This document shows, one piece after another, positions 54,145 to 63,937 of a DNA stretch of 64,000 nucleotides; positions within the stretch are counted from its first letter, which is position 1, and each line of letters begins with the position of its first letter. Both the position numbers and the translations under genes were made by a program. Origin of the DNA: Alkalihalobacillus sp. TS-13 (GTDB lineage Bacteria; Bacillota; Bacilli; Bacillales; Fictibacillaceae); NCBI RefSeq assembly GCF_019720915.1, contig NZ_JAHKSI010000001.1, forward strand, positions 992,001 to 1,056,000. The letters are read 5' to 3'. Under the pieces are notes generated by a model. That model did not search any database. It was given only the letters and a program-made list of their open reading frames with translations, and was not told the DNA's origin.

Positions 54145-54697
54145 TTCCTTGCAATTCGGATACGTCCATGATAAATTTAATTCTGGATTAAAAAACCGGC
54201 AGCTCATATTTATTTTGTAAAGAGATGAGGCACTTCCGGCATTTCACGGGAGTGCTTCTATATGTTCGAAAATGAATTTCTTAAACGTGTTCGGGCGTCA
54301 TAGGAAATTTCATGAAAAGAAAATAACTTTCTTTACACGATTTGAAAGCAGGGCACTTTCAACAACAATATTAGCCGAAGGGATGGGGCTGTTCGAAAGA
54401 GAAAGTGGCAGACACAAATGGAACAATCCCCGAGGACATCCTGTAAGGGCTGGTCAAAAACTACTGACCAAGCTCAATCTATATTGAGGCACTGTTAGTT
54501 AAAACACCTTGATTAATACTGGAAAGTAATTTTACAAAGTTAAATGTTAATGTTGATCCGTTCAGAAAGTTTTTTGAGCGAAATTCAACAATAAATCATT
54601 TAAAGAGTATAACTCTTTGCCATGATTTTTGAGCAAGGAGCCGGAAATCAATATTCAATGCTAACGTTGCCTTCTATCTAAAAAGGAGTTAGATGAA
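54145..54697. other. 553-base intergenic region before cshA
   Basis: Holds an imperfect hairpin GCACTTCC / GGGAGTGC (54226-54262, possible dat terminator), a MITE-end-like stretch GGGGCTGTTCGAAAGAGAAA at 54384 and a long leader for cshA. A 71-codon frame at 54272 lacks a credible ribosome site and crosses the MITE fragment, so it is not called. Confidence 0.6.
54384..54413 (+). repeat. MITE-end-like fragment
   Basis: GGGGCTGTTCGAAAGAGAAAG...GCAGACAC parallels GGGACTGTCCTAAAAGAAAAG...TCAGACAC at 32140; the rest of the element is not found. Confidence 0.55.
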
Positions 54698-56203
54698 TTG
54701 ACAACATTTAAAGATTTAGGAATTGAAACACGTACGTTAAAAGCGATCAACGACATGGGGTTCGAAGAACCAACTTCCATTCAACGAGATGCGATTCCAG
54801 TAGCCCTCCAAGGAAAAGATTTGATCGGGCAAGCACAGACTGGAACTGGTAAGACCGCAGCATTTGGAATTCCGATGATTGAAAAGATCGAGAAGGAACA
54901 AACAGGCGTTCAAGCGCTGATCGTGACACCGACACGCGAACTTGCGATCCAGGTTGCTGAGGAATTGAACAAAATTGGTCAGCACAAGCGGATCCGCACA
55001 CTTCCAATCTATGGAGGACAGCATATCGGCTTTCAGATCAAAGCGTTGAAGAAACGCCCGCAGATCCTTGTTGGAACACCAGGACGTCTATTGGATCACT
55101 TGAACCGTAAGACGATCCGCCTCGGCGAATTGAAGACAGTAGTCCTTGATGAAGCGGACGAAATGCTGAACATGGGATTCATCGACGATATCAAAGAGAT
55201 CCTCGGTCAAATTCCAGAAGAACATCAAACGATGCTTTTCTCAGCAACAATGCCAAAAGCGATCAAAACGCTTGCTGATCAGTTCATGAAGCAGGACCGT
55301 GTTATCGTTCAGGTGAAAGCAAGTGAAATGACAGTAACGAAAATCGATCAACGATATGTAAAAGTCCATGAAAAAGAAAAGTTCGATGTGCTTTGCCGAC
55401 TGTTGGACATTCAAGCACCAGAACTTGCAATCATTTTCGGACGTACGAAAAAGCGTGTCGATGAAGTAACAGATGCTCTTATAAAGAGGGGTTACTCAGC
55501 TGACGGGATCCATGGTGACCTGTCGCAACAGAAACGTGACCGTGTCATGAAGAAATTCCGTTCGAACCGCATCGATATTCTCGTTGCCACAGACGTTGCA
55601 GCACGTGGAATCGACATCAGTGGTGTATCCCATGTATACAACTTCGATATTCCTCAGGATCCGGAAAGCTATGTCCACCGTATCGGACGTACTGGCCGTG
55701 CTGGAAAAGAAGGAATGGCGATCACGTTCATGACTTCGCGTGAATTTGATCACCTGAAAACAATCGAACAGATCACAAAGAAGCGTATGGAACAAATGTC
55801 GATCCCGACGACAGATGACGCAATGGAAGGTCAGCAACGATTCGCAGCTGAGCAATTGACGAATGTAATCAATAATGAAGAACTCTCTTCCTATTATGCA
55901 GTCGCTGATGAACTTCTCGAAAAGTACGATGCACGTGAACTTGTAGCTTCTGCATTGAAGACTTCTATAAAAGAACCAGACAAGACACCAGTAGAGATCA
56001 CGCCAATCAAGCCGTTGGACACGAAGAAGAAATCCTCCAATCGCCGTCCATATCAGCAAGGCAAAGGAAAAGGCGGACGTCCATATAATCGTGGTGGTAA
56101 TCGTTCTGGTGGCGGAAATCGTCATGGCGGTGGCGGCGGACGCTCAAACAGTAACCGTCAAAACCGTTCCCATCGTTCTCAACGTCAACGAATAAATAAA
56201 TAA
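54698..56203 (+). CDS. cshA: DEAD-box RNA helicase CshA
   Basis: 501 aa, TTG start with AAAAAGGAG upstream. Q motif [14 protein letters not shown], Walker [13 protein letters not shown] (motif I), [27 protein letters not shown] (DEAD), SATMP, then helicase C motifs [24 protein letters not shown] and [16 protein letters not shown] basic Gly/Arg-rich tail (about 455-501) binds RNA. Unwinds RNA in degradosome, ribosome assembly and cold adaptation. The long untranslated leader may give cold control. Confidence 0.96.
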   Translation: MTTFKDLGIETRTLKAINDMGFEEPTSIQRDAIPVALQGKDLIGQAQTGTGKTAAFGIPMIEKIEKEQTGVQALIVTPTRELAIQVAEELNKIGQHKRIRTLPIYGGQHIGFQIKALKKRPQILVGTPGRLLDHLNRKTIRLGELKTVVLDEADEMLNMGFIDDIKEILGQIPEEHQTMLFSATMPKAIKTLADQFMKQDRVIVQVKASEMTVTKIDQRYVKVHEKEKFDVLCRLLDIQAPELAIIFGRTKKRVDEVTDALIKRGYSADGIHGDLSQQKRDRVMKKFRSNRIDILVATDVAARGIDISGVSHVYNFDIPQDPESYVHRIGRTGRAGKEGMAITFMTSREFDHLKTIEQITKKRMEQMSIPTTDDAMEGQQRFAAEQLTNVINNEELSSYYAVADELLEKYDARELVASALKTSIKEPDKTPVEITPIKPLDTKKKSSNRRPYQQGKGKGGRPYNRGGNRSGGGNRHGGGGGRSNSNRQNRSHRSQRQRINK

Positions 56204-56231
56204 GTCAATTAAGACAGGAAGTGATTGTTCG

Positions 56232-56720
56232 ATGAAAATCCTCCTGATCAGTGATACACATTTAAAAACTTCTGGGAAAAGCTTCCCAGAAGTTTTTCAT
56301 TCTGAATTGGTGAAAGCTGATTTCATTATTCATGCCGGAGATTTTATTCATGAAAGCATTTATGAAGAGTTGTTGGAGTATGCTCCGCTCAAAGCGGTAT
56401 ATGGTAATGTAGATTCCGAAAGTCTATGTAAGCGACTCCCGGATAAGGATATCTTTACGATCGGTGAAGTCAAGATCGGGCTTACCCATGGTCATCTCGG
56501 GATAGGCAAAAGTACTCCGGAACGCGCCTTAAGGACTTTTGAAAGGGAAAAACCAGACATTATCATATTCGGGCACTCCCACATCCCTCATCAAGAGATG
56601 GTGGATGGGGTGCTCCTCTATAATCCTGGGTCAGTGACAGCCAAACGGTTCCAGAAACAATATTCTTATGGATGGCTTACGATTAATGAGACATACAAGA
56701 TTGAGACACACTACTTTTAA
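56232..56720 (+). CDS. YfcE/MJ0936-type phosphodiesterase
   Basis: 162 aa. Calcineurin-like metallophosphoesterase with metal motifs LLISDTHLK (Asp8, His10), AGDFIHE, GNVDSE, LTHGHLG and IIFGHSHIPHQE. Bacterial YfcE/YsnB relatives hydrolyse phosphodiesters; natural substrate unknown. 28 bases after cshA and 24 bases before the acetyltransferase gene, so possibly a shared transcript. Confidence 0.88.
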   Translation: MKILLISDTHLKTSGKSFPEVFHSELVKADFIIHAGDFIHESIYEELLEYAPLKAVYGNVDSESLCKRLPDKDIFTIGEVKIGLTHGHLGIGKSTPERALRTFEREKPDIIIFGHSHIPHQEMVDGVLLYNPGSVTAKRFQKQYSYGWLTINETYKIETHYF

Positions 56721-56744
56721 CGAATTAAGTAGGAGGAAATCGGT

Positions 56745-57290
56745 GTGTCACTCAAACATGAACCCCATATTTACAGCTTTCAAGCTAAAAATGGCGCAGA
56801 AGTCGTCATCAGACCAGCATTGAAACAAGATGCCGAACAAATCATCAAAGCTGCGGAATCGATTGTGCAAAGCCGTGAATATATACAGAAGGAGAAAACC
56901 CACACTCTATCAGAAGAAACAGCTTTTATAGAAAAAGTTGAGAATGAAGGACATTTGTACGCGGTAGTTGAAGTGGATGGAACCATTTATGGTATTGCTC
57001 GTGTACTGCGGGGAGATCTAAAGATGAAGCGGCATTGCGGGGTTTTCAGAACGTGGATTTCAGAAGATGTGCAAGGGAATGGGATCGGGAAGAAAATCAT
57101 GAAGTATACACTTGATTGGTGTGAAAAAGAAGGTCTTCATAAGCTGTGGCTTACGGTCTTTTCGAGCAACCCGGTCGCACATCAACTATATGAACGTTAC
57201 GGATTTGTCATTGAGGGAACACAAAAGAATCAGATTTGCATAAACGGTGAATATGAAGATGAAATCTATATGGCATATTTTTTTAAATAG
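56745..57290 (+). CDS. GNAT-family N-acetyltransferase
   Basis: 181 aa, GTG start with AGGAGGA. GNAT fold: VIRPALKQDAEQIIKA (N-terminal), the acetyl-CoA loop ISEDVQGNGIGKKIMKYTL (about 105-123) and LTVFSSNPVAHQLYERYGFV. Moves an acetyl group from acetyl-CoA to an unknown amine. Last gene before repeat copy F. Confidence 0.88.
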   Translation: MSLKHEPHIYSFQAKNGAEVVIRPALKQDAEQIIKAAESIVQSREYIQKEKTHTLSEETAFIEKVENEGHLYAVVEVDGTIYGIARVLRGDLKMKRHCGVFRTWISEDVQGNGIGKKIMKYTLDWCEKEGLHKLWLTVFSSNPVAHQLYERYGFVIEGTQKNQICINGEYEDEIYMAYFFK

Positions 57291-57302
57291 GTTTTTATTT
57301 TT

Positions 57303-57570
57303 CTACGAAATTCACTCCCTTTTTGCGGGCAAACGTAAAGTGGAAGCGACCCGATTAGTCACGTAGGTCACTGGAAAGCTGACGAGGAGGCTCGAACCAA
57401 ACAAAGACTTGGTTCTGCGTGATCTCACACATAAGGGGGTCAATCAATGTGTCGACCGCCGCAGGAAGTTTGTAGTGATCCAAGTGACTGGTCGCTGAGC
57501 TAGACATTACTTCCATGCATAAACCCACTTCCGCGAGCATTTCCCGCAGGAGTGTCGCAAATTTCGGTAT
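57303..57570 (-). repeat. Interspersed repeat, copy F
   Basis: Minus strand ACCGAAATTTGCGACACTCC to GCAAAAAGGGAGTGAATTTC, with the middle block CAGCGACCAGTCACTTGGAT and CACGCAGAACCAAGTC. It keeps a 61-codon frame (57540-57355) like copies B and C. Confidence 0.92.
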
Positions 57571-57667
57571 AAATCAACAAAGTCCTTTAACAAAGCCTTT
57601 TAGTAATGTGATTTTGGCAAGGGTGTGCTATCAGTTCATCCATTTATAAAATTCTTTTTCATAACGA

Positions 57668-57711
57668 AACCACATCCAGCAGATGCAGGTGCATCATTTG
57701 GGATGTGGTCT
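57668..57711. terminator. Terminator of the NhaP antiporter gene
   Basis: ACCACATCC / GGATGTGGT stem just beyond the antiporter stop, a T/C-rich run on each side. Confidence 0.75.
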
Positions 57712-57718
57712 TTTGTGT

Positions 57719-59317
57719 TTATTTTTCTTCATTTTCTTCACGGTGCAATGCGACACGTTCACCCATTTCTTCGCGTTCCAGCAGGTCACGGACGAAGCGT
57801 TTTTCCTCCTGAGTGACTTCATCAGAAATGATATGACGATTTTCCAGGATTTCGAGTGCTTCATGTTCAGCATATAAGGCTTCACGGATTGCTCGGGCTG
57901 TAGATTCCTGCCGCAGCTCAGGTTCACGTTCATAAAGCTTTTCAAGATCTTCATTCAATTCTTTCAACTGATCTTCATACTGGTTTGAAAGACGAGCGAA
58001 AACGATCGGTGATAATGTTCCTTCTTCAGCCATCATCTCCAATCGTTTACGACCGGAATGATAACGGTAAATCCTGCTCTGAATCCGATCATACTCTAAC
58101 TGTTCAATTTTAATCGTTTTTTCACCTAACAATCCGACAAGCGGTTTAATTGTCAATCCTTGAACGACGAGGGAGAAGAAGACGACCCCGAAAGCGAGCA
58201 TCAAGATTTCTTCACGGTATGGAAAATCGATCGGCAGACTGAGGGCAAGTGCTAACGACAGCGATCCCTTCAATCCGCCCCAATTGAAAATATGCTTCCA
58301 ACGTTTTGGTAAAGAACGGACAAAGCTGACTGTTGAATAAACAGCGATGCTCCTAGCAATCAACACGATGCCGACCGCGATCAACACCTGCAGCCAATTG
58401 ACTGTGTCAATGATCCTCGTGATTTCTAGACCAACAAGTAAAAATACGAGTGAGTTCGCTACCAGTGAAGCAACATCCCAGAACGTGCGGATGCTCAAGC
58501 TGGTTGTAGGGCTCATTCCCACTCGCTTTCCGAAGTTTCCGTAGATGATTCCACCGAGGACAACGGCGATCACACCGGAAACATGAAATGCTTCTGCGAC
58601 GAAAAATGATCCATAGAACAATAGCATCGAAAAAATGATTTCCAGCGGATAGTCATCATAGAGAGAACCGAGTCGGGAGAAGAAATACCCGAACGCCCCA
58701 CCAACGAGAAGTCCTCCGATCACAACTTTGAAAAATTCGCCGAGTGCAAGCGTTATGCCAGCAGCCCCTGCGTCGAGAATCATGTCATATTGATAGGCCG
58801 CGATCGTGAACAAGACGACTGCAAGGCCATCATTGACGAGGCTTTCTCCTTCCATGACGGTCGATAATCGGTGGTTCACACCCATCGACTTGAAAATAGA
58901 CAGGACACTGATTGGATCTGTCGGCGCCATCAGCGCAGCAAAAACGAGCGCCGCCTGAATCGATAAGCCTAGGAAGAATGCCGTCATCCAGCCTGCTGTC
59001 ACAAAAGTGATAAATGTGCCGGCAACTGCGAGAACGAGGATCGGCATTTTATTTTCGCGTAAATGTGCAAAAGGTAGATTCAATGTAGCTTCCCCAAGTA
59101 ATGTCGGGAGAAAGATCGAAATGATCGCGAATCTGAAAATCTCATCCTCAGCAAAAAAATGCTTCAATTCCTCGAGTCCTTCATAAGGTAAAACCCCTAT
59201 GAACGCCCCGATTATGACGAGTGCGATAGGATATGGCTGCTTAAGTTTTTTCGCAATCGCGGTGATTCCTGCCGCAATCGCCAATAATAATAGAATAAGT
59301 TCAAATTGTGTTTCCAT
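57719..59317 (-). CDS. Na+/H+ antiporter, CPA1 (NhaP) family
   Basis: 532 aa, about 12 membrane helices then a cytoplasmic tail (about 390-532) rich in Glu and Arg. Ion-site motif APTDPISVL (two Asp-containing helix) and GESLVNDGLAVVLF; further NWGGLKGSLSLALALSLP near the end of the membrane part. Exchanges cytoplasmic Na+ or K+ for H+, fitting a salt-tolerant host. Start ATG 59317 with AGAGAGGAGT upstream. Confidence 0.93.
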   Translation of the reverse strand: METQFELILLLLAIAAGITAIAKKLKQPYPIALVIIGAFIGVLPYEGLEELKHFFAEDEIFRFAIISIFLPTLLGEATLNLPFAHLRENKMPILVLAVAGTFITFVTAGWMTAFFLGLSIQAALVFAALMAPTDPISVLSIFKSMGVNHRLSTVMEGESLVNDGLAVVLFTIAAYQYDMILDAGAAGITLALGEFFKVVIGGLLVGGAFGYFFSRLGSLYDDYPLEIIFSMLLFYGSFFVAEAFHVSGVIAVVLGGIIYGNFGKRVGMSPTTSLSIRTFWDVASLVANSLVFLLVGLEITRIIDTVNWLQVLIAVGIVLIARSIAVYSTVSFVRSLPKRWKHIFNWGGLKGSLSLALALSLPIDFPYREEILMLAFGVVFFSLVVQGLTIKPLVGLLGEKTIKIEQLEYDRIQSRIYRYHSGRKRLEMMAEEGTLSPIVFARLSNQYEDQLKELNEDLEKLYEREPELRQESTARAIREALYAEHEALEILENRHIISDEVTQEEKRFVRDLLEREEMGERVALHREENEEK

Positions 59318-59367
59318 AAGTACTCCTCTCTGTAACGTTTTGTTAAATTTTCATGTTGATATTTATA

Positions 59368-59432
59368 TAAAATTCCCGACACTCCTGCGGGAAAAGCGAG
59401 CCAAGCGAGACACCAGAATTAAGGACCTTCAA
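59368..59432 (+). repeat. Interspersed repeat fragment, copy G
   Basis: AATTCCCGACACTCCTGCGG, GGAAAAGCGAGCCAAGCGAG, GAATTAAGGACCTTCAATA; only the 5' part, with the same block as copies A and C. Confidence 0.85.
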
Positions 59433-59589
59433 TAAAAATTCCAGTCATATGATATGAGCGTGTCTTATGTAGTATTCCATCGACCTCATCATCTATTATA
59501 TCGAAAAGAGGAACACAAACCTTAAGAAACGCACAGATGTTACAAAATGTGATAAAGTAGAGATAAAACAACTTGAATCAGGTGTAAAC

Positions 59590-62500
59590 ATGACTATGAA
59601 TAAACAAAATGGAAATAGCCATTGGGTCGATCGTTTTTACCGGCTCAATACGTATCTTGAACATAATGAAGCAGAGCCTTCTCTTATACATAAGGTGAAG
59701 GAGCTAACGTATAAATCATCACAAAACGAATTGACCATCGCTTTTTGCGGGCATTTCTCAGCCGGTAAATCAAGCATGATCAATCGATTGATGGGGGAAG
59801 ACCTCCTTCCTTCTTCCCCGATACCAACCAGTGCGAATATCGTCGCAATCAAGGATGGAGAGCCTCATGTCCTCTTAACGGATCAACAGGGGAAAAAGGT
59901 ATCCTATCCTGGCGAACTCGATATCGCTCAGGTCAAGAAAGCATCGAAAAACGGCGAGGACGTCAAGACGATTGAAATTTTCAAGCATCATCCTTTTTTA
60001 GAGGATGAAACTGTCGTAATGGACACTCCGGGGATTGATTCTGTTGATGATGCTCACAGAGTATCGACAGAATCCATGCTGCACCTGGCGGATATCATCA
60101 TGTATGTGATGGATTACAATCATGTGCAATCAGAACTCAACTTTAATTTTACAAAAGAGATGCAGGAATTAGGCAAAGAAGTCTACCTCGTCATCAATCA
60201 GATTGATAAACATAGTGAAGAGGAACTTTCCTTCGATGACTATCGTGAACAGACGATTAACGCATTCAAACAGTGGGGCGTACACGCAAGCGGCACTTAT
60301 TTTACGACGCTTAAAAAAGAGCAACATGCACACAACCAGTTGGAAGAGTTGCAAGATGAATTGAAGGAAATCAAATCGAACAAGCGGAAATTCATCCACC
60401 AAACGTTGGATGATATGTCAGCTAAATTGACTGAGGATTATTTGGAGAAGACATATCCTGATCTCTCTGAAGAAGATTCAGCTCTTGAAAGTCTTCAAGA
60501 AGAAATGACCTCTTTGACAGAAAGAAAAGGACTGCTTGAAGCGAAAGAGGAGCAGGTAGAGAAAGATTTTACCGTTCAATTGAAAAAGCTTATCGATAAT
60601 GCAAGGATTGCCCCTTATGAAGTCCGAGAGCTTGGGCGTGAGGTTTTGGAAGCGATGAAAGAAGATTTCAAGACAGGCTTTTTGTTCGCTCGGAAAAAGA
60701 CAGAAGAAGAACGTACTGCACGTATAGATCGGTATGTCGTAGCGGTCAATGAAAAAGTCACTGCTGAATTGGAGTGGCATATAAAAGAAACACTCCAAAA
60801 ACAAATCAAACTCTTGAACGTGCATGATCCTGTTTTGGAAAACGAAATATATGAAATTGAACATCGATTTACTGCCGATGACGTCGATCGACTGCAGCAA
60901 AGAGGTGCCACGTTCAATGAAGCCTATGTGCTCCAATACAATCGTGATGTTGAAGATGACTTGAAAAAACGATACAGACGAACAGCGATCCAAATTTTCC
61001 AAGCGATAAAATCAGCGTATGCAAACGAACACATCAAGACCGAGATGAAAGAGATTGAGGCAAAGCTAGCTGAATTGACTGAACAACATACACTAGCGGA
61101 AAAAGCATATGAACGTCAGCAAGCCTTTATGCAGGAGCGTGAGGAATTGAACGAAATGCTCCACTCAGATGAACACGTACCTGAAGCTGCGCTCTGGTCT
61201 GAACAAGTGAAGCAGTCTTTCAACGTTCAAGGGGATATAGGCACCTGGACGAAGGTCGAAGAACATAAGGCCCAGGCTAAAGTACTGGCAGAAGATCGTA
61301 TTGAAGTGAATTCTGCACAATATTCCAAGTCACAACTGCAAGAAGCGGCAGATCATTTGGACACGACAGTTGAACTGCTTTCCGGTTGGGATTCGCTCCG
61401 TGATTTGACAAGCCGGATGATGGATCGTTCTGAAAAAATCAAAAATCAGCAATATACAGTCGCCTTGTTTGGGGCATTCAGCGCAGGTAAATCATCCTTC
61501 GCCAATGCGTGGTTGAAGGATCATGTCCTTCCTGTATCACCGAATCCGACAACAGCGACGATCAATAAAATTTTACCGGTGACTGATGAATACCCACATG
61601 GCACAGTCAAAATCGAAATGAAATCGTCTGAGGTTCTGGTTGAAGAGCTGAAGCATTCCTTGCATCGTTTTGACGAAAGTTGTGAATCGATGGAGGAGGC
61701 GCTGGAAGCGATCAAAAGAATTTCCACTGAAAAGCCTGATCCTCATTATAATTTTTTGAAGGCAGTAGAAAAGGGTTATGCGGTGATGAATGCGTATCTC
61801 GGCACAGATCAGCTCATCGCTCATGAAAATTTTGCCTCGTTCGTTGCTCAAGAGGAAAAGGCTAGTTTTACAGAGTCCGTGGAGCTTTACTATGATTGTG
61901 AACTGACGCGTCAGGGGATTACGCTCGTAGATACGCCAGGAGCTGATTCGATCAATGCCCGGCACACATCGGTAGCTTTCGATTACATCAAAAATGCCGA
62001 TGCGATTGTATTTGTAACCTATTACAACCATGCTTTTTCAAAGGCAGACCGTGATTTCCTCATCCAATTGGGAAGGGTGAAAGACACGTTCTCTATGGAT
62101 AAGATGTATTTTGTCATTAACGCCGCTGATTTGGCGAAAGACGAGGATGAACGTGAATCAGTCGTCGATTATGTGACTGAACAACTCGTCGAATACGGAA
62201 TTCGGTTTCCGCGCATGTACGCGTTATCCAGTAAACAAGCATTGCTGGAGCGTAAAGAACACGGAGAAGGTGAACAATCGAATTTTGCCTACTTTGAAAA
62301 CGAATTCCAAACAGCAACGATCAAGGAACGGGATGAAGTATCCGTCAATCAAGCGAATGAACTGATGAATGCAGGTTTGAACCGTCTGATCGAATGGATT
62401 GAGCATGCCCAATCTGATGAAGAGCATCAAAAACGGGAAAAGAAGCGGCTGGAAAGTGAGAAAACAGAAACCGTCGATTATATCAAAACGTATTCACTTT

Positions 62501-63201
62501 CTCCTTTTAAAAAATCAGTGGTCCAAGAGACGAAAGAACTGTTGCACTACGTCGTTCAACGATTGATGCTGACGTTCAATGACGAATACAAGGTTGCTTT
62601 CAATCCGTCAATTCTAACAAAAGACATGAAGCCAAACCAGCTGAAAAAATGTCTTGATGAATTGTTGGAATCGATGCTGTTCCAGCTCTCTCAAGAACTG
62701 AGAGCAACAACATTGCGTATTGAAAAACATTTTAACCAACAACGCGATCGTTTCCATGAAATGATCGAGAACCATGTATCCGAACAGAGCTCATGCCAGC
62801 TGCTGAAGTCAGAGGGATTGCTGATCGATACGCCGTCGATTGAACCCGAATGGCCAAGTAAAACGTATGCAGAGCTGGAACCCTCATTGAAAAAGTTCAA
62901 AAATCCAAAGCAATTTTTTGAAGGGAACGGAAGAGAAGTCCTACGCCACGATCTCTCTGAACAAGTCCAGCCGTTGTTGCAATCGATCGTCCAAACCTAC
63001 ACGGATCAATTCACTGCATTTTATACTGAAGGTCTTGAAAAAGAAATGGATATCATGAAGCAGCAATTCATCGAAGAAATCGAACAATATTATGCTGGTA
63101 TCCTTGAAGCGTTCGCCTCAAAGGAACAGCTTGATGAGTTGATCGAAACAAGACAAAAGCTAGAGGCCAATATGAACCAAGGAATTGAGGCAAAACATTG
63201 A
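59590..63201 (+). CDS. dynA: Tandem dynamin-family protein DynA
   Basis: 1203 aa, ATG with CAGGTG upstream. Two dynamin-type GTPase halves: G1 GHFSAGKSS (54-62) with G3 MDTPGIDS, and G1 GAFSAGKSS (about 628-636) with G3 VDTPGADS; each followed by long helical stalk regions. In Bacillus DynA (YpbR) binds membranes, tethers and fuses them, and protects against membrane stress and phage. Overlaps the next gene by 4 bases; ypbS follows as in B. subtilis. Confidence 0.96.
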   Translation: MTMNKQNGNSHWVDRFYRLNTYLEHNEAEPSLIHKVKELTYKSSQNELTIAFCGHFSAGKSSMINRLMGEDLLPSSPIPTSANIVAIKDGEPHVLLTDQQGKKVSYPGELDIAQVKKASKNGEDVKTIEIFKHHPFLEDETVVMDTPGIDSVDDAHRVSTESMLHLADIIMYVMDYNHVQSELNFNFTKEMQELGKEVYLVINQIDKHSEEELSFDDYREQTINAFKQWGVHASGTYFTTLKKEQHAHNQLEELQDELKEIKSNKRKFIHQTLDDMSAKLTEDYLEKTYPDLSEEDSALESLQEEMTSLTERKGLLEAKEEQVEKDFTVQLKKLIDNARIAPYEVRELGREVLEAMKEDFKTGFLFARKKTEEERTARIDRYVVAVNEKVTAELEWHIKETLQKQIKLLNVHDPVLENEIYEIEHRFTADDVDRLQQRGATFNEAYVLQYNRDVEDDLKKRYRRTAIQIFQAIKSAYANEHIKTEMKEIEAKLAELTEQHTLAEKAYERQQAFMQEREELNEMLHSDEHVPEAALWSEQVKQSFNVQGDIGTWTKVEEHKAQAKVLAEDRIEVNSAQYSKSQLQEAADHLDTTVELLSGWDSLRDLTSRMMDRSEKIKNQQYTVALFGAFSAGKSSFANAWLKDHVLPVSPNPTTATINKILPVTDEYPHGTVKIEMKSSEVLVEELKHSLHRFDESCESMEEALEAIKRISTEKPDPHYNFLKAVEKGYAVMNAYLGTDQLIAHENFASFVAQEEKASFTESVELYYDCELTRQGITLVDTPGADSINARHTSVAFDYIKNADAIVFVTYYNHAFSKADRDFLIQLGRVKDTFSMDKMYFVINAADLAKDEDERESVVDYVTEQLVEYGIRFPRMYALSSKQALLERKEHGEGEQSNFAYFENEFQTATIKERDEVSVNQANELMNAGLNRLIEWIEHAQSDEEHQKREKKRLESEKTETVDYIKTYSLSPFKKSVVQETKELLHYVVQRLMLTFNDEYKVAFNPSILTKDMKPNQLKKCLDELLESMLFQLSQELRATTLRIEKHFNQQRDRFHEMIENHVSEQSSCQLLKSEGLLIDTPSIEPEWPSKTYAELEPSLKKFKNPKQFFEGNGREVLRHDLSEQVQPLLQSIVQTYTDQFTAFYTEGLEKEMDIMKQQFIEEIEQYYAGILEAFASKEQLDELIETRQKLEANMNQGIEAKH

Positions 63202-63383
63202 AGAATAGCCGGTTCCATTGCTGCGCCACTTGTACCCATTTTAAGGTCAAAAAAGGCGATGACGGGGTCCGATACTTCTGCAGCAGGCTAGGATATGAGA
63301 CGAAACCTGATTACCGCTTCAACTGTTGGACACCAAAAGAAAACGTCCAAAAATTGATTGAAAAAGAAAAAAAGAAACAGTAG
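63198..63383 (+). CDS. Small cysteine-rich protein downstream of dynA
   Basis: 61 aa, TTG start at 63198 overlapping the dynA stop. Cysteines in FHCCATCTHFKV, YFCSRLGYETKP and FNCWTP give a probable zinc or metal-binding site (CxxC-like spacing). Same operon as dynA and ypbS. No function known. Confidence 0.82.
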   Translation: MKNSRFHCCATCTHFKVKKGDDGVRYFCSRLGYETKPDYRFNCWTPKENVQKLIEKEKKKQ

Positions 63384-63394
63384 GAGGAATCACA

Positions 63395-63655
63395 TTGTCA
63401 GTCCACCAAGATATATCGAAGCATAGTAACGATCAACACGAAAGAGTACGCCTCTTTTCCGAGCTTGATCAAAAGCGTGAACAATTGATCGAAAAAGCAC
63501 TTGGGAAATGTAAAGAGGAAAAACCATTTGAACAAGAATTGAACGAAATCAACAAAGTGACAGATGAAATCAATGATATTGCACGAAAAGGCATCGTCCC
63601 GCAACGGAAGAACGTAACGAAAGAGATGGTCGAGGAGTATTGCAAGCGAAACTGA
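63395..63655 (+). CDS. ypbS: YpbS (DUF2533)
   Basis: 86 aa, TTG start with TAGGAGGA upstream. Helical protein MSVHQDISKHSNDQHER, ELDQKREQLIEKALGKCKE ending EEYCKRN. Length and place next to dynA match B. subtilis YpbS. Role unknown. Confidence 0.88.
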   Translation: MSVHQDISKHSNDQHERVRLFSELDQKREQLIEKALGKCKEEKPFEQELNEINKVTDEINDIARKGIVPQRKNVTKEMVEEYCKRN

Positions 63656-63673
63656 ATTTTTAGCAATACTGTT

Positions 63674-63787
63674 ATCTGGACAAAACCCTGATTTATCTGG
63701 ACAAAAATCCGAACTATCGAGACAAAATCACGAATGATCTGGACAAATTTTTGATTTATCTGGACAAACTGCAAAATAGTAGGACAA
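63674..63787 (+). repeat. Degenerate 21-base-period repeat (ATCTGGACAAA core)
   Basis: Core ATCTGGACAAA or close variant at 63674, 63695, 63716, 63737 and 63758, each exactly 21 bases apart, with a last decayed unit near 63779; the other 10 bases vary. Confidence 0.88.
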
Positions 63788-63805
63788 CCACATATCAAGG
63801 TTATA

Positions 63806-63858
63806 TGAAAATGGCTTTCCGACATCAGAAAGGATGTTCAGGAAAGCCATTTTCTATA
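63806..63858 (+). terminator. Hairpin terminator after ypbS
   Basis: GAAAATGGCTTTCC / GGAAAGCCATTTTC stem with inner GACATC / GATGTT pairing. Confidence 0.82.
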
Positions 63859-63937
63859 AAGGCGTGTAAAGGAAAATCGCAATCTATAAAGAAGTAAGGA
63901 TAAATGACATTCGAAGGTAAAAAGGAGCGTCTTTTTA

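Noticed and set aside
54272-54487. 71-codon frame before cshA
   Set aside because: Weak start context and it runs through the MITE-end fragment; composition does not look coding.
63674-63787. CRISPR array
   Set aside because: Units are 21 bases with an 11-base core and short variable parts, with no cas genes; spacers and repeats are too short for CRISPR.
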